Source: Pseudomonadota bacterium | GTDB taxonomy: Bacteria; Pseudomonadota; Alphaproteobacteria; Rhodospirillales; Magnetospirillaceae | NCBI GenBank assembly: GCA_023426365.1 | Contig: JAFAAW010000079.1 | Span: 1-64,000 of the forward strand | Length of the DNA: 64,000 nucleotides | Reading direction: 5' to 3' | Part shown: positions 1 through 7,636 of the stretch, one piece after another | Position numbering within the stretch: position 1 is the first letter of the stretch | Layout of the letters: each line of letters begins with the position of its first letter | Program-made: the position numbers and the translations under genes | Notes under the pieces: model-generated | What the model saw: the letters and a program-made list of their open reading frames with translations, nothing else | Databases searched by the model: none | What the model was told of the DNA's origin: nothing

Positions 1-93
1 CCGGCAATTCGCCCGCCATGCGCGGTTGCGAGCCAGGATCGCGCGGGCGGTCTGGTCGGTGATGGTATCGGCCGGCGCCACCAGCGCGCATGA
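1..93. other. unassigned left-edge sequence, possible 3' end of a gene
   Basis: The left edge has open frames on both strands. One plus frame ends with TGA at 91-93, eight bases before an intrinsic terminator, which suits the 3' end of a plus-strand gene cut by the window. Other frames have higher GC at third positions, so the strand cannot be settled. No product is recognisable. Confidence 0.25.
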
Positions 94-100
94 AAACGAT

Positions 101-138
101 AAGCCGCCGTGCCAGGGGCGCGGCGGCTTTCGCTTTTT
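101..138 (+). terminator. intrinsic terminator
   Basis: A 9-bp perfect stem (AAGCCGCCG at 101-109 with CGGCGGCTT at 121-129) is followed by a T-rich tract near 132-138. It points in the plus direction and would end transcription of whatever gene enters from the left edge. Confidence 0.7.
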
Positions 139-295
139 TCTTGGACGCTCTCGAACTGAGGTCCACACCTTACCCCTTGTCACGGCGTTTTGCAACCCGT
201 TTGGGTAGGAGCGGGCTCTGCCATGCGTTTGCGACATTGTGGCATGCAGGATTATGCCTTTTCGCTAAGCATGGAACTGGCCTATGGTTTGTGTG

Positions 296-374
296 CCTAG
301 TGCTTGTGCACTAGCATTCTTGGACGTTTCCTCCCAAAGACTTGAGCCCCCCGGTTCGCCGGGGGCTTTTTTTT
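296..374 (+). ncRNA. candidate small RNA, MmgR/suhB (alpha-r8)-like
   Basis: This gene-free stretch has the layout of a compact sRNA. A 7-bp hairpin with a 4-nt loop (CTAGTGC 297-303 with GCACTAG 308-314) is followed by a single-stranded linker holding CGTTTCCTCCC, an anti-Shine-Dalgarno-like segment. A GC-rich terminator with an 8-T tail ends at 374. The length of about 78 nt and the two-hairpin plan match, from memory, the alphaproteobacterial Hfq-bound MmgR/suhB (alpha-r8) family. A possible -10 (TATGGT, 283-288) places the start near 295. No good ORF overlaps it. The family name is an inference; the hairpins and terminator are seen directly. Confidence 0.55.
345..374 (+). terminator. intrinsic terminator of the candidate sRNA
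   Basis: The stem GCCCCC (346-351) pairs with GGGGGC (361-366), extended inward across a bulge, and is followed by eight T residues (367-374). It is a strong plus-strand terminator. Its opposite strand lacks a T tract, so it does not obviously serve the antiporter gene that ends nearby at 428. Confidence 0.85.
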
Positions 375-423
375 GCCTGCGCCCAGAGTTTGCCTGGGCC
401 CAGAGTTTGCCCGCGCCCAGAGA
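373..423. repeat. three-copy 17-bp tandem repeat
   Basis: Three consecutive 17-bp units start at 373, 390 and 407, with the core TTGCCTGCGCCCAGAGT. Units differ at one to three positions. The array fills the space between the sRNA terminator and the antiporter stop codon at 428-430, so it lies in the 3' untranslated region of that minus-strand gene. Confidence 0.8.
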
Positions 424-427
424 ACGA

Positions 428-2920
428 TCAGTGCGCAGGCAGGGTTTCGCTCGCGCGGCGGCGGGCGGTCTCAAGGATGTGGTGGCGCAGATGCGGGCTT
501 GCCGCCAGCAAGGCATGGAAGTCGTCGGCACGCAGCACCAGCAGCGAGCAAAAGCCCAGCGCGGCGATGTCCGCGGTACGGACCGCGCCCGAGATCAGCG
601 CCATCTCGCCGAAATAGTCGCCGCTGCCCAGCCGCACCGGCTTGGGTGGCAGGCCGACCTCCACCGCCCCCGACGAGATGAAGTACATGGCGTCGCCCAT
701 GGCGCCCTTGCGCACGATGGTTTCGCCCGGAACGACCAGCACCGGGCGCAGCAGGCGGCAGATCTGGCGCAGCTCGGACGGCGACAATTCGCCGAAGGCC
801 GGAACGCGGGCCACCATGGCCTCGGGTTCCAGGTGCAGGTTGATGGGCGGCCGCCGGGCCAGGCGGCTGGCGCGCAGGTGCAGGTCGGCCATCAGGTCGT
901 TGAACACTTCGTGGCCGATCACCGCCTCGGCGCGCAGGCGGCGATACTCGTTCTCCTCGATGCGCAGCACGGCGCGTTCCAGGTATTGCTGCTGGAGCGC
1001 GCGGGCGAAGTCCGGGTATTGCAGGCGCAGGGCCGCCAATGCCTTGTCGATGGCGTCCAAGCGCGCGGCGACCACCGCCGTGACCTCGGCAGACGCCTCG
1101 GGGCCGATCACCGCCGGCAAGGTGCGTGCCGCCTGATCCGCCAGTTCACCCACGGCGGTCTGCAACATGAGAAGAATCTCGAAGCGGTTGGCGATGGCGC
1201 GGGCAAGCGGGGCCTCCATGCCCAAACGTCGCTGGACGGCCTGCGCTGCGCGGAAGCCCAGCGGAAAGGCCAGGCTGCTCTCGTGCGCGGCCACATAGCC
1301 GGTCACGCCGTCGGTCTTGACGCCGTCCTGCAGCCGGGCGGCGGCGGCAAGCAGAGCGCGGGTGATGCCCCCCGAAATGATGCCTTCCCGATAGTGGCGC
1401 ATGTAGATGGATTGCTCGCGGTCGGCCAGCATGGCCAGGCCGCTGCGGGTCTCCTCGGCACAGGTCAGCGCCAGTTGCCCGGCCAGCTCGGCTTCGGCAA
1501 CGCCCAGCCGCTGGGTATAGGTTTCCGCCAGTTCCGTCGCCAGCGCCCGGTCGATGCCATAGCCGGCGGCGGCATCCGTCACCTTCTGGCGGACCACGCC
1601 GACGGCGCTCGCCAAGGCCCGGCTGCGCAGCGCCATGTCGGCCGGCGACAGTCGGTCCATGCCCAGCACACGGATGAGCGGGCGCAGCAGGGGGGCGTTG
1701 ACGAACAGGGTGAACAGCACGAAGCCGGTGCACAGCACCGACACGAAGGACTTAACCTCGGGCGCGACCTTGGGATTTTCGACCACCGCCAGCGCCAGCG
1801 CCAGCGAGATGGCGCCGCGCAAGCCGCCCCACAGCACCACCAGCCGCAGCGGCTTTGCCACCGGCTCCGCCCAGCCGATGGCGGTCAGGCCGGGGAACAG
1901 GCCGAACAGAACCAGTGCGCGCGCCCCCAGCGCCGACACGATCAGCACGGCCAGCAGCCCCAGGTCGCCGGCACTCATGCCCGCCAGCATGGCGGGCACG
2001 CGCATGGTCGCCAGCAGAAAGATCAGGGCACTTGCCCAGTACCCCACCTGCTGCCACACGTCCACCAGGCTGGACCAGGTTTCCGCCGACACGTGGGTAC
2101 GGCCGTAATAGCTGATGACCAGCGCCAGCGTGACCACGGTGACCACGCCCGAGACGTGCAGGTAATGCTCGCCCACGATGAAGCTGAGATAGGCGGCGGC
2201 CACGGTGACGGTGATTTCGGCAAAGCGCTGGCCGCGCAACGCTCCGAACACCCAGCAGACCAGCCGGCCGGCGGCGTATCCGACCACCAGCCCGCCGGCG
2301 AAGCCGCGCAGGAAGGACAGCACGCCTTCCAGCCCGTCCGCTTGGCGCTCGCCGGTCAGCATGCCCAGGAACAGGGCGAACAGCGAGATGGCGGCCGCAT
2401 CGTTGAACAGGCTTTCGCCCTCCACCAGCAAGCTGAGACGGTGTGGAACGCCCAGATCGCGGAAGATGGCCACCACCGCGATGGGGTCGGTGGTGGAAAC
2501 GATGGCGGCCAGCAACAGGCAGGCCATCAGCCCGATATCGGTCACCGCGCCCAGGGCCAGGCCCACGGCGAAGGTGGAGACCAGGACGGCGACGACGGCC
2601 AGCAGCAGGATCGGAACCAGATCGTCGATCAGGCGGCGAACGTCGATGGCCACCGCGGTTTCGAACAGCAGCGCGGGCAGGAAGATCAGAATGAAGGCTT
2701 CCGAGGACAAATCGAAGCGGGCGATGGTCGTCAGGAAATCGCCCAAAGGCCCGCCCAGGCCAAGCGTGCCTACCGTGTCGCCGATCAGGCCCAGCGCGAT
2801 GCCGGCCAGGGCCAGGGCGATGGAAAAGGCGATGTTGGCGCGGACGGCAAGGGGCACCAGCAAGGTGGCCAGCGCGAGCAACCCCGTCAGCCCGAAAACC
2901 GCCATTGCGATGTTTTGCAT
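428..2920 (-). CDS. CPA1 family Na+/H+ antiporter with C-terminal cyclic-nucleotide-binding domain
   Basis: An 830-residue inner-membrane cation/proton exchanger. The first ~410 residues are a run of about a dozen hydrophobic helices typical of the CPA1 NhaP/NHE family, including the conserved FNDAAAI-type motif in a transmembrane segment. A soluble ~300-residue linker follows. A cNMP-binding domain occupies roughly residues 690-815 and carries the phosphate-binding cassette signature GEMALISGAVRTADI, with the RTA nucleotide-contact residues intact. The sequence therefore suggests exchange gated by cAMP or cGMP. The ion (Na+, K+ or Li+) cannot be told. The start at 2920 gives a normal hydrophobic N-terminus (MQNIAMAVFGLTGLL). 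Confidence 0.9.
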   Translation of the reverse strand: MQNIAMAVFGLTGLLALATLLVPLAVRANIAFSIALALAGIALGLIGDTVGTLGLGGPLGDFLTTIARFDLSSEAFILIFLPALLFETAVAIDVRRLIDDLVPILLLAVVAVLVSTFAVGLALGAVTDIGLMACLLLAAIVSTTDPIAVVAIFRDLGVPHRLSLLVEGESLFNDAAAISLFALFLGMLTGERQADGLEGVLSFLRGFAGGLVVGYAAGRLVCWVFGALRGQRFAEITVTVAAAYLSFIVGEHYLHVSGVVTVVTLALVISYYGRTHVSAETWSSLVDVWQQVGYWASALIFLLATMRVPAMLAGMSAGDLGLLAVLIVSALGARALVLFGLFPGLTAIGWAEPVAKPLRLVVLWGGLRGAISLALALAVVENPKVAPEVKSFVSVLCTGFVLFTLFVNAPLLRPLIRVLGMDRLSPADMALRSRALASAVGVVRQKVTDAAAGYGIDRALATELAETYTQRLGVAEAELAGQLALTCAEETRSGLAMLADREQSIYMRHYREGIISGGITRALLAAAARLQDGVKTDGVTGYVAAHESSLAFPLGFRAAQAVQRRLGMEAPLARAIANRFEILLMLQTAVGELADQAARTLPAVIGPEASAEVTAVVAARLDAIDKALAALRLQYPDFARALQQQYLERAVLRIEENEYRRLRAEAVIGHEVFNDLMADLHLRASRLARRPPINLHLEPEAMVARVPAFGELSPSELRQICRLLRPVLVVPGETIVRKGAMGDAMYFISSGAVEVGLPPKPVRLGSGDYFGEMALISGAVRTADIAALGFCSLLVLRADDFHALLAASPHLRHHILETARRRASETLPAH

Positions 2921-2998
2921 GAAGGAATGTTCCCGCCCCGATTTAGCCCGCTGGCCGAAAAACTACTGCCCGGTGAGTTGGTGCGTAAGTACGTGAAG

Positions 2999-3358
2999 CT
3001 ACGTATCGGCTCGCAGCAGCAAGGGAACGATTTCCGCCGGCTGATCGCACCACGCCAGCAGCCGCTCGCGTTTGAGCCACACCAGCCGCCACAATTCCAT
3101 CGCCGTGGGTAGGCGGTCGGCCTTGAGCGCATTGCAAGCGCGGCAGGCGGCGACCTCGTTCGGCCAGGCCTGGATGCCGCCAAGCGTGCGGGGCAGCACG
3201 TGTTCTATGGTGGCGGAGTCGGGGCGTTTGCGATGGCGGTCGCGCTGGGTCAACGGGTCGGGCATCGGGCAGCCGCAATGAAAGCACCGGCCGTTCTGAT
3301 GCAGCCACAGGGCGTGGCAGCGACCGCGCCGCCATAGGGAATTGCGGTGTTCGCTCAT
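2999..3358 (-). CDS. HNH endonuclease family protein
   Basis: A 119-residue protein with a complete HNH fold signature: zinc knuckle C25-x2-C28, E52-H53 of the first beta strand, N67, and C72-x2-C75 followed by N76. Such domains bind a divalent metal and cut DNA or RNA, but the substrate cannot be inferred. The ATG at 3358 was chosen because it makes a 4-base ATGA overlap with the stop of the upstream DUF454 gene, suggesting translational coupling. A longer open frame upstream lies antisense-in-frame within DUF454 and is rejected. No restriction or phage genes are adjacent, so it is probably a stand-alone genomic HNH protein. Confidence 0.85.
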   Translation of the reverse strand: MSEHRNSLWRRGRCHALWLHQNGRCFHCGCPMPDPLTQRDRHRKRPDSATIEHVLPRTLGGIQAWPNEVAACRACNALKADRLPTAMELWRLVWLKRERLLAWCDQPAEIVPLLLRADT

Positions 3359-3768
3359 TCCGGGGTCCGGCGGCTTGGTTTGCTTAGGATGTACCACGCC
3401 CCATAGCCCATCACCGCCGCCATGGCGGCCAGCGCATACCAGGGCGCGGAGGAGAAATGGACGGCCCAGGCCAGCGACAGCGCCATGCTGGCGATGGCCA
3501 CCACCTTGGCCCGCAGCGGGATCACGCGCTGGCTTTCCCAGTCGCGCACATAGCGGCCCAGCCAGCGATGATCGACCAACCAGCGATGAAAGCGCCTCGA
3601 ACTGCGCGAGAAGGCCCATAGCGCCAACAACAGGAACGGGGTGGTCGGCAGGACCGGCAACACCGCGCCCAGGCAGCCCAGGCCGACGCAAAGCCAGCCG
3701 AAACCCGTCAACACCCAGTGGCGAAGCGCGCGGGCGGGAAGGGGCGGGGGCTGCGGCGGCACGTTCAT
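3355..3768 (-). CDS. DUF454 (YbaN-like) inner-membrane protein
   Basis: A 137-residue membrane protein of the DUF454/YbaN family, function unknown. After a proline-rich start it shows a hydrophobic segment (GFGWLCVGLGCLGAVLPVLP) with the family's LPTTPFLLLALWAFSRSS motif, a soluble RF..WL..H segment, and two further hydrophobic helices near the C-terminus. The ATG at 3768 was preferred over a start 18 codons upstream because it gives the usual family length. It overlaps the downstream HNH gene by 4 bases. Confidence 0.88.
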   Translation of the reverse strand: MNVPPQPPPLPARALRHWVLTGFGWLCVGLGCLGAVLPVLPTTPFLLLALWAFSRSSRRFHRWLVDHRWLGRYVRDWESQRVIPLRAKVVAIASMALSLAWAVHFSSAPWYALAAMAAVMGYGAWYILSKPSRRTPE

Positions 3769-4067
3769 GGCCGCATCATAACACGGATTGGCGGGGGCGG
3801 TGCCAGACGGGCAACCACGCAACCGGCAGCCGCGCTACAGGCAACCGCGCTGTCCCGTCGATGGCGGCGCGGCCGGCCTCTCAGCTTCTCCCGCAGGCAT
3901 GTCGCCGGCCGGCCGCACAAGCATAGGAACGGGGACAAAACCGCCCAATTCATGGCGCGCGCATTGTTGTAGCGGCCTTTTCATTTGCGCCGGCAACGAT
4001 CGTTTCGCTCCCTTGACAAGATAGGCGGCTGCCAGCACTGTCAACCCGTCTATTGACGAGGGGCGGA
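3769..4067. other. divergent intergenic region
   Basis: About 300 bases separate the minus-strand DUF454 gene from the plus-strand gene at 4068. I see no credible ORF. A TTGACA element at 4013-4018 could be a -35 box, but the hexamer 17 bp further (CACTGT) is a poor -10. A short direct repeat (GGCAGCCGCGCT/GGCAACCGCGCT) lies near 3826-3855. Confidence 0.5.
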
Positions 4068-5069
4068 ATGAACCTTCTGGACTTGATGGGGGCGGGGGAG
4101 GACCTGCGCGACAAGGCGCTGGACCGGCTTGAGGGCATATTGATCCAGTACGAGTCCGACGACGAGGACGTCCAGGACGAAGCCCTGGCGCGCGCCATCA
4201 CCTTGTGCGGCAAGGAATGGGGCAGCTACAAGGCCGGTCTTGAGGAACTGGCCAAGCGCACGGAAAGCCAAGGGGGAGAGGGCGATCCCCTGGCCGCCGA
4301 GATGGCCGCCCTGCGCCTGCGCGAGGAGGCCGATGATCCGGGGGCGATGATCCGTGCGGCCCGCGCCAGGCACAGCCAGACCGGCCGCGCGAATGCCGAG
4401 CGTGCCGCGGTGATCGCCCGTTACGGCTCGCTGGAGGCTGCGATCAGTCCCAGCCCGATCGAGACCATGTTCGTTTCGGCCGCTTCCCACCTTGCCGACG
4501 ACATCCCCCAATGGGGGGCTGAGGGGCCTGAGACGCCGGTTTCCCCCTCTCAGCAGGCCGAGGTCGATCCCTGGGCGCCCCTGGCCGGCTGGTCGGTTCC
4601 CTGGCACGAGATTCCGCCGGCCCTGATGCAGGCGGTCACGGCCGCCTGTCCCCTGCCGGTTAGTGTCGCCGACGCCAGGGCCGAGGCGCTGACCTGGGAA
4701 CAGCGGCGCCGGGAACGCGAAATTCTGGCCGAGGGGCCGGGCAAGGCCGCGCTGCCGACGGCCTGCGCCGCCCGCCACCGTCTGGTGGAGGACGCCTGGC
4801 GGCGCGATCTGCCGGTGCGTAATGCGGCGGAGTTCGAGGCGAGGCTGGATTACTGGGCGTCGCGCGGCGGGGACGATGGGGCCGGCTATGGCGTGCTGTT
4901 GCTGGACTGGCGGCGCCTGGGCAGCATGCTGGTCCCCGCCGGGGGCGGCGAAACCACCAAGGAGAAGGCCCGCAGGTTGAAGGCGGAGCATCCCGACTGG
5001 TCGTTGGCGCGGATCGGCAAGGAGCTGGGCATCTCGCGTCAGGCGGTCCACAAGCATCTGAGATCGTGA
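4068..5069 (+). CDS. unrecognised protein with C-terminal helix-turn-helix
   Basis: A 333-residue protein I do not recognise. The N-terminal half is acidic and helical. The middle (around residues 130-250) is low in recognisable motifs. The last ~40 residues form a clear helix-turn-helix (SLARIGKELGISRQAVHKHL), so DNA binding is likely. The ATG at 4068 follows GAGGGGCGGA, a good ribosome site; a TTG five codons earlier is an alternative. A weak hairpin (CGTGAC 5065-5070 with GTCACG 5086-5091) lies at the 3' end. It could be a regulator whose long N-terminal part senses something, but nothing shows what. Confidence 0.7.
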   Translation: MNLLDLMGAGEDLRDKALDRLEGILIQYESDDEDVQDEALARAITLCGKEWGSYKAGLEELAKRTESQGGEGDPLAAEMAALRLREEADDPGAMIRAARARHSQTGRANAERAAVIARYGSLEAAISPSPIETMFVSAASHLADDIPQWGAEGPETPVSPSQQAEVDPWAPLAGWSVPWHEIPPALMQAVTAACPLPVSVADARAEALTWEQRRREREILAEGPGKAALPTACAARHRLVEDAWRRDLPVRNAAEFEARLDYWASRGGDDGAGYGVLLLDWRRLGSMLVPAGGGETTKEKARRLKAEHPDWSLARIGKELGISRQAVHKHLRS

Positions 5070-5219
5070 CGCCAAGTTGCGTGATGTCACGGTTTATGAA
5101 TCTTTAGCTTCGGTCCTCACTCCTCCGAACGAGACCGCAGAATCCTTTGCCCGCTACGGCCCCGCTTTGGCTGCCACTATGGTTGCCGATGGGGAAGATA
5201 TGGGCAAAGGATCAAGGTC

Positions 5220-5417
5220 ATGGAAACGTGCCACCTGTGTGGCGGGCCGCTGCCGCATCACCACGAACATTGCCGCGCCCACCAGGATCTGGCGCTGTTC
5301 GTCCGCGTCTATCAAAGGCTGCGGGCAGAGGCGCGCAATCCGGTTCTGCAGGACAAGCTGGTGCACCAGTTGATGCGCCACGGCCGTCTGGCCGCCCCTG
5401 CCGGGGACGCCGCCTGA
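5220..5417 (+). CDS. small protein with Zn-ribbon-like N-terminus
   Basis: A 65-residue hypothetical protein. The N-terminus METCHLCGGPLPHHHEHC has CxxC plus a His/Cys cluster that could bind one zinc ion. The rest is helical and basic. An AAGGATCAAGG segment just upstream provides a ribosome site. The 150-base gap before it holds no other gene. No family is recognised. Confidence 0.6.
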   Translation: METCHLCGGPLPHHHEHCRAHQDLALFVRVYQRLRAEARNPVLQDKLVHQLMRHGRLAAPAGDAA

Positions 5418-5489
5418 TCGGGGCCGGGGTTGGCGGCGGGCCGGCGAGGGGCTATTGTGAGCGGCCTGTTTCTTTGGGGAGAGACGTCC

Positions 5490-6089
5490 ATGCGTCGTCT
5501 GGTTGCCACCGTCGCCGCCGCCGCCGTCGCGGCCTTTGCGGTCGTCACGCCCGCCCGGGCGCAGTTGATCGACGTGCTGACCGCCCCCAAGACCTTGATC
5601 GATCTGGCCATCGAGGCGCGGTCAGCCGCGGACATCGCCAAGGACAACGAGATCGTCGCCAAGGTCAACGGCATCATGGCCGATCTGGGCACGCTCAAGG
5701 CATCCACCGAAATCTACGAGCAACGGCTGCTGATTACCGGCGTGTTCGACGACAAGGCCCTGTACGACCGGTTCGAGAAGCAGGTGCGTGCGGTAAAGGG
5801 CGTCAAGTCGCTGTACTGGCACGTGTCCTGCGTCGCCAAGGATGACCCTCGCCGCAAGCAGATGCTGGGCTGGGCCGACGCCACGGTGATGGCCGCCAAG
5901 GCGCAAGGGCGGCTGGTGGGCACCGCCGGCGTGGCGGACGTCAATTTCCGCACCACCGCCGATTCGTTTGCCACCGTCTATCTGCTGGGCCGCGCCCGCT
6001 CGGGCGAGGAGGCCAAGAAGGCGGGTGCCCGGGTGCGCGACGGTAACGGCGTCCGGAAGGTGGTTGCTTACGTGGATGTGCGTCCCTGA
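5490..6089 (+). CDS. exported BON-domain protein
   Basis: A 199-residue periplasmic protein. A signal peptide covers residues ~1-25 (ending PARA-Q). Two BON-like repeats follow, the first around residues 45-115 (kVNGIMADL..., then VKGVKSLYWHV), with the hydrophobic-glycine pattern of OsmY-type domains, which bind membrane phospholipid. The ATG at 5490 is preceded by GGGGAGAG and begins the signal peptide. Its stop TGA overlaps the ATG of the next small gene by one base, suggesting co-translation. The role is probably envelope maintenance or osmotic stress, by family only. Confidence 0.8.
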   Translation: MRRLVATVAAAAVAAFAVVTPARAQLIDVLTAPKTLIDLAIEARSAADIAKDNEIVAKVNGIMADLGTLKASTEIYEQRLLITGVFDDKALYDRFEKQVRAVKGVKSLYWHVSCVAKDDPRRKQMLGWADATVMAAKAQGRLVGTAGVADVNFRTTADSFATVYLLGRARSGEEAKKAGARVRDGNGVRKVVAYVDVRP

Positions 6090-6247
6090 TGGGTAAGCCG
6101 TCCCGTCTGCTGGTCTATGTCGCCTGCGGCGCGGTCTTGGCCGCTTTCTCCCCGGTGCTGCCGTTTCGCTATCTGGCGGCCGCCGGGGTAATTCTGGTGG
6201 CTCTCGCGCTGCTGGACCTGATCCAGGGGCGGCGAGGGCGCCGATGA
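6089..6247 (+). CDS. 52-residue small membrane protein
   Basis: A short gene wedged between the BON-protein gene and the EamA transporter. It starts at the ATG overlapping the upstream TGA by one base and ends in a TGA that overlaps the next ATG by four bases (ATGA). The product begins MGKPSRLLVYVACGAVLAAF and has two hydrophobic helices separated by a proline/arginine turn, ending in a basic tail (QGRRGRR). The double overlap and coding-like base use argue that it is real. Function unknown; it may accompany the transporter. Confidence 0.6.
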   Translation: MGKPSRLLVYVACGAVLAAFSPVLPFRYLAAAGVILVALALLDLIQGRRGRR

Positions 6248-7131
6248 CCCCCATGCCCAGCCGGTTGCCCATGGCCGCCATGCCGGCGGTGTTCGTCTTG
6301 CTGTGGAGCACGGGCTTCATCGGCGCCAAGTACGGGCTGCCCTACGCCGAGCCGTTCACCTTCCTGGTGCTGCGGTTTGCCTCGGTCATTTTGCTGCTGG
6401 CCGCCGTGGCGGTCATCACCAGGGCGCCGTGGCCGCGCGACCCGCGCCTGGTCGGCCATCTGGCGATGTCGGGCATCCTGGTGCACGGCTGCTATCTTGG
6501 TGGCGTGTTCGCTGCCATTTCCCAGGGCCTGCCCTCCGGTCTGGTGGCGCTGATCGTCGGCTTGCAGCCCCTGCTGACCGCGCTGGTGGCAGGCCCGGTC
6601 CTGGGCGAGCAGGTCAGCGGCCGCCAATGGCTTGGCTTCGCCCTCGGTCTTGCCGGTGTGTCGCTGGTCGTGTCGTCCCGTCTGGTCGGCGGCGCGCCCC
6701 TGGGGCTGAGCGGGACCAGCCTGGCCTGCGCCGTCCTGGCCCTGGCCGGGATCACCGCCGCCACCCTTTACCAGAAGCGTTATTGCACCGGGATGGACCT
6801 GCGCACCGGTGCGGTCATCCAATATGCGGGGGCGGCGGCCATCATGCTGCCCGCCGCATTGCTGACCGAGACCATGCAGGTCAATTGGACCGGCGACTTC
6901 ATCTTCGCCCTGGTCTGGCTGGTCCTGGTGCTGTCGGTGGGGGCCATCAGCCTGCTGATGACGCTGATCCGCCTGGGCGAGGCGGCGCGGGTCGCCAGCC
7001 TGTTCTATCTGGTTCCTCCGGTCACCGCGCTGATGGCGTGGGGCTTGTTCGACGAACGTCTGTCGCCGCTGGCCCTGGCCGGCATGGCGCTCGCAGTGCT
7101 CGGCGTCGCGCTGGTGGTGCGTCGCCGCTAA
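6244..7131 (+). CDS. EamA/DMT-superfamily transporter
   Basis: A 295-residue inner-membrane protein with ten predicted helices arranged as two EamA repeats. The first repeat opens with the family pattern VFVLLWSTGFIGAKYGL and contains a GLPSGLVALIVGLQPLLTAL stretch. The second has the usual LVPPVTALMAWGLFDERL ending. DMT members export amino acids or other metabolites; the substrate is not predictable here. It starts within the stop of the 52-residue gene (ATGA). Alternative starts lie 4 and 10 codons downstream. Confidence 0.88.
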   Translation: MTPMPSRLPMAAMPAVFVLLWSTGFIGAKYGLPYAEPFTFLVLRFASVILLLAAVAVITRAPWPRDPRLVGHLAMSGILVHGCYLGGVFAAISQGLPSGLVALIVGLQPLLTALVAGPVLGEQVSGRQWLGFALGLAGVSLVVSSRLVGGAPLGLSGTSLACAVLALAGITAATLYQKRYCTGMDLRTGAVIQYAGAAAIMLPAALLTETMQVNWTGDFIFALVWLVLVLSVGAISLLMTLIRLGEAARVASLFYLVPPVTALMAWGLFDERLSPLALAGMALAVLGVALVVRRR

Positions 7132-7264
7132 GGCCCCTCTCTCGCTTGCGCGCGGGTACTCCCCATTGCGGGCGATTGGTGCCGTCTAACGGGGTTCCGA
7201 CATGACCTTTGGACATGTGGCCCCGGTGGGCGATGACCAGTCGTGGCGAGATGGGAGGAAACCA

Positions 7265-7636
7265 ATGACATATGAAGGTGGCTGCCGGTGTGGCGCAGTC
7301 CGCTATCGTATCGATGGCGAGCCGCTATCCGCCGGTTATTGCCATTGCCGCATGTGCCAGCGCGCGGCGGATGCGGCGGTGGTCGCGTGGGTTGCGTTCC
7401 GCCGCGACGACCTGCATTTCGTCAAGGGCACGCCGGAGGCCCTTCAGGCCAGCGCGCGGGCCATGCGCCGCATCTGCCCGCAATGCGGCACCGCGCTGAC
7501 CTTCGAATATTCCGCCCAGACCGAAACCGTGGACGTCACCGCCGCCAGCCTGGACGACCCCAATGCCACCGAACCGGTCCAGCGAATCTGGTGGTCGCCG
7601 TCGCTGGCGTGGCTGCACGGCGACCGCAAGACCTGA
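7265..7636 (+). CDS. GFA family zinc protein (glutathione-dependent formaldehyde-activating-like)
   Basis: A 123-residue protein of the GFA/Mss4-like fold. Zinc ligands are visible as GGCRCGAVRY near residue 6, YCHCRMCQR near residue 27 and ICPQCGTAL near residue 75. Members are often annotated as formaldehyde-activating, but most have no proven activity, so the specific function is open. GGGAGGAAACCA directly precedes the ATG at 7265, which fixes the start; the open frame extends 21 codons further upstream without a ribosome site. It converges on argE, whose stop abuts at 7637. Confidence 0.85.
   Translation: MTYEGGCRCGAVRYRIDGEPLSAGYCHCRMCQRAADAAVVAWVAFRRDDLHFVKGTPEALQASARAMRRICPQCGTALTFEYSAQTETVDVTAASLDDPNATEPVQRIWWSPSLAWLHGDRKT

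Noticed and set aside
296..374. SRP RNA, 6S RNA or tmRNA as an explanation for the structured region
   Set aside because: The conserved SRP tetraloop/Alu-like core, the 6S closing stems and the tmRNA tRNA-like end are absent; the region is too short.
284..3112. A 942-codon plus-strand ORF opposite the antiporter
   Set aside because: The frame is a shadow of the GC-rich antiporter gene: its product is dominated by Gln, Arg, His and Gly with no domain pattern, whereas the minus strand encodes a full CPA1 protein.
3820..3860. Short direct repeats (GGCARCCGCGCT) in the gap before 4068
   Set aside because: Only two imperfect 12-base copies in GC-rich sequence, which can occur by chance.
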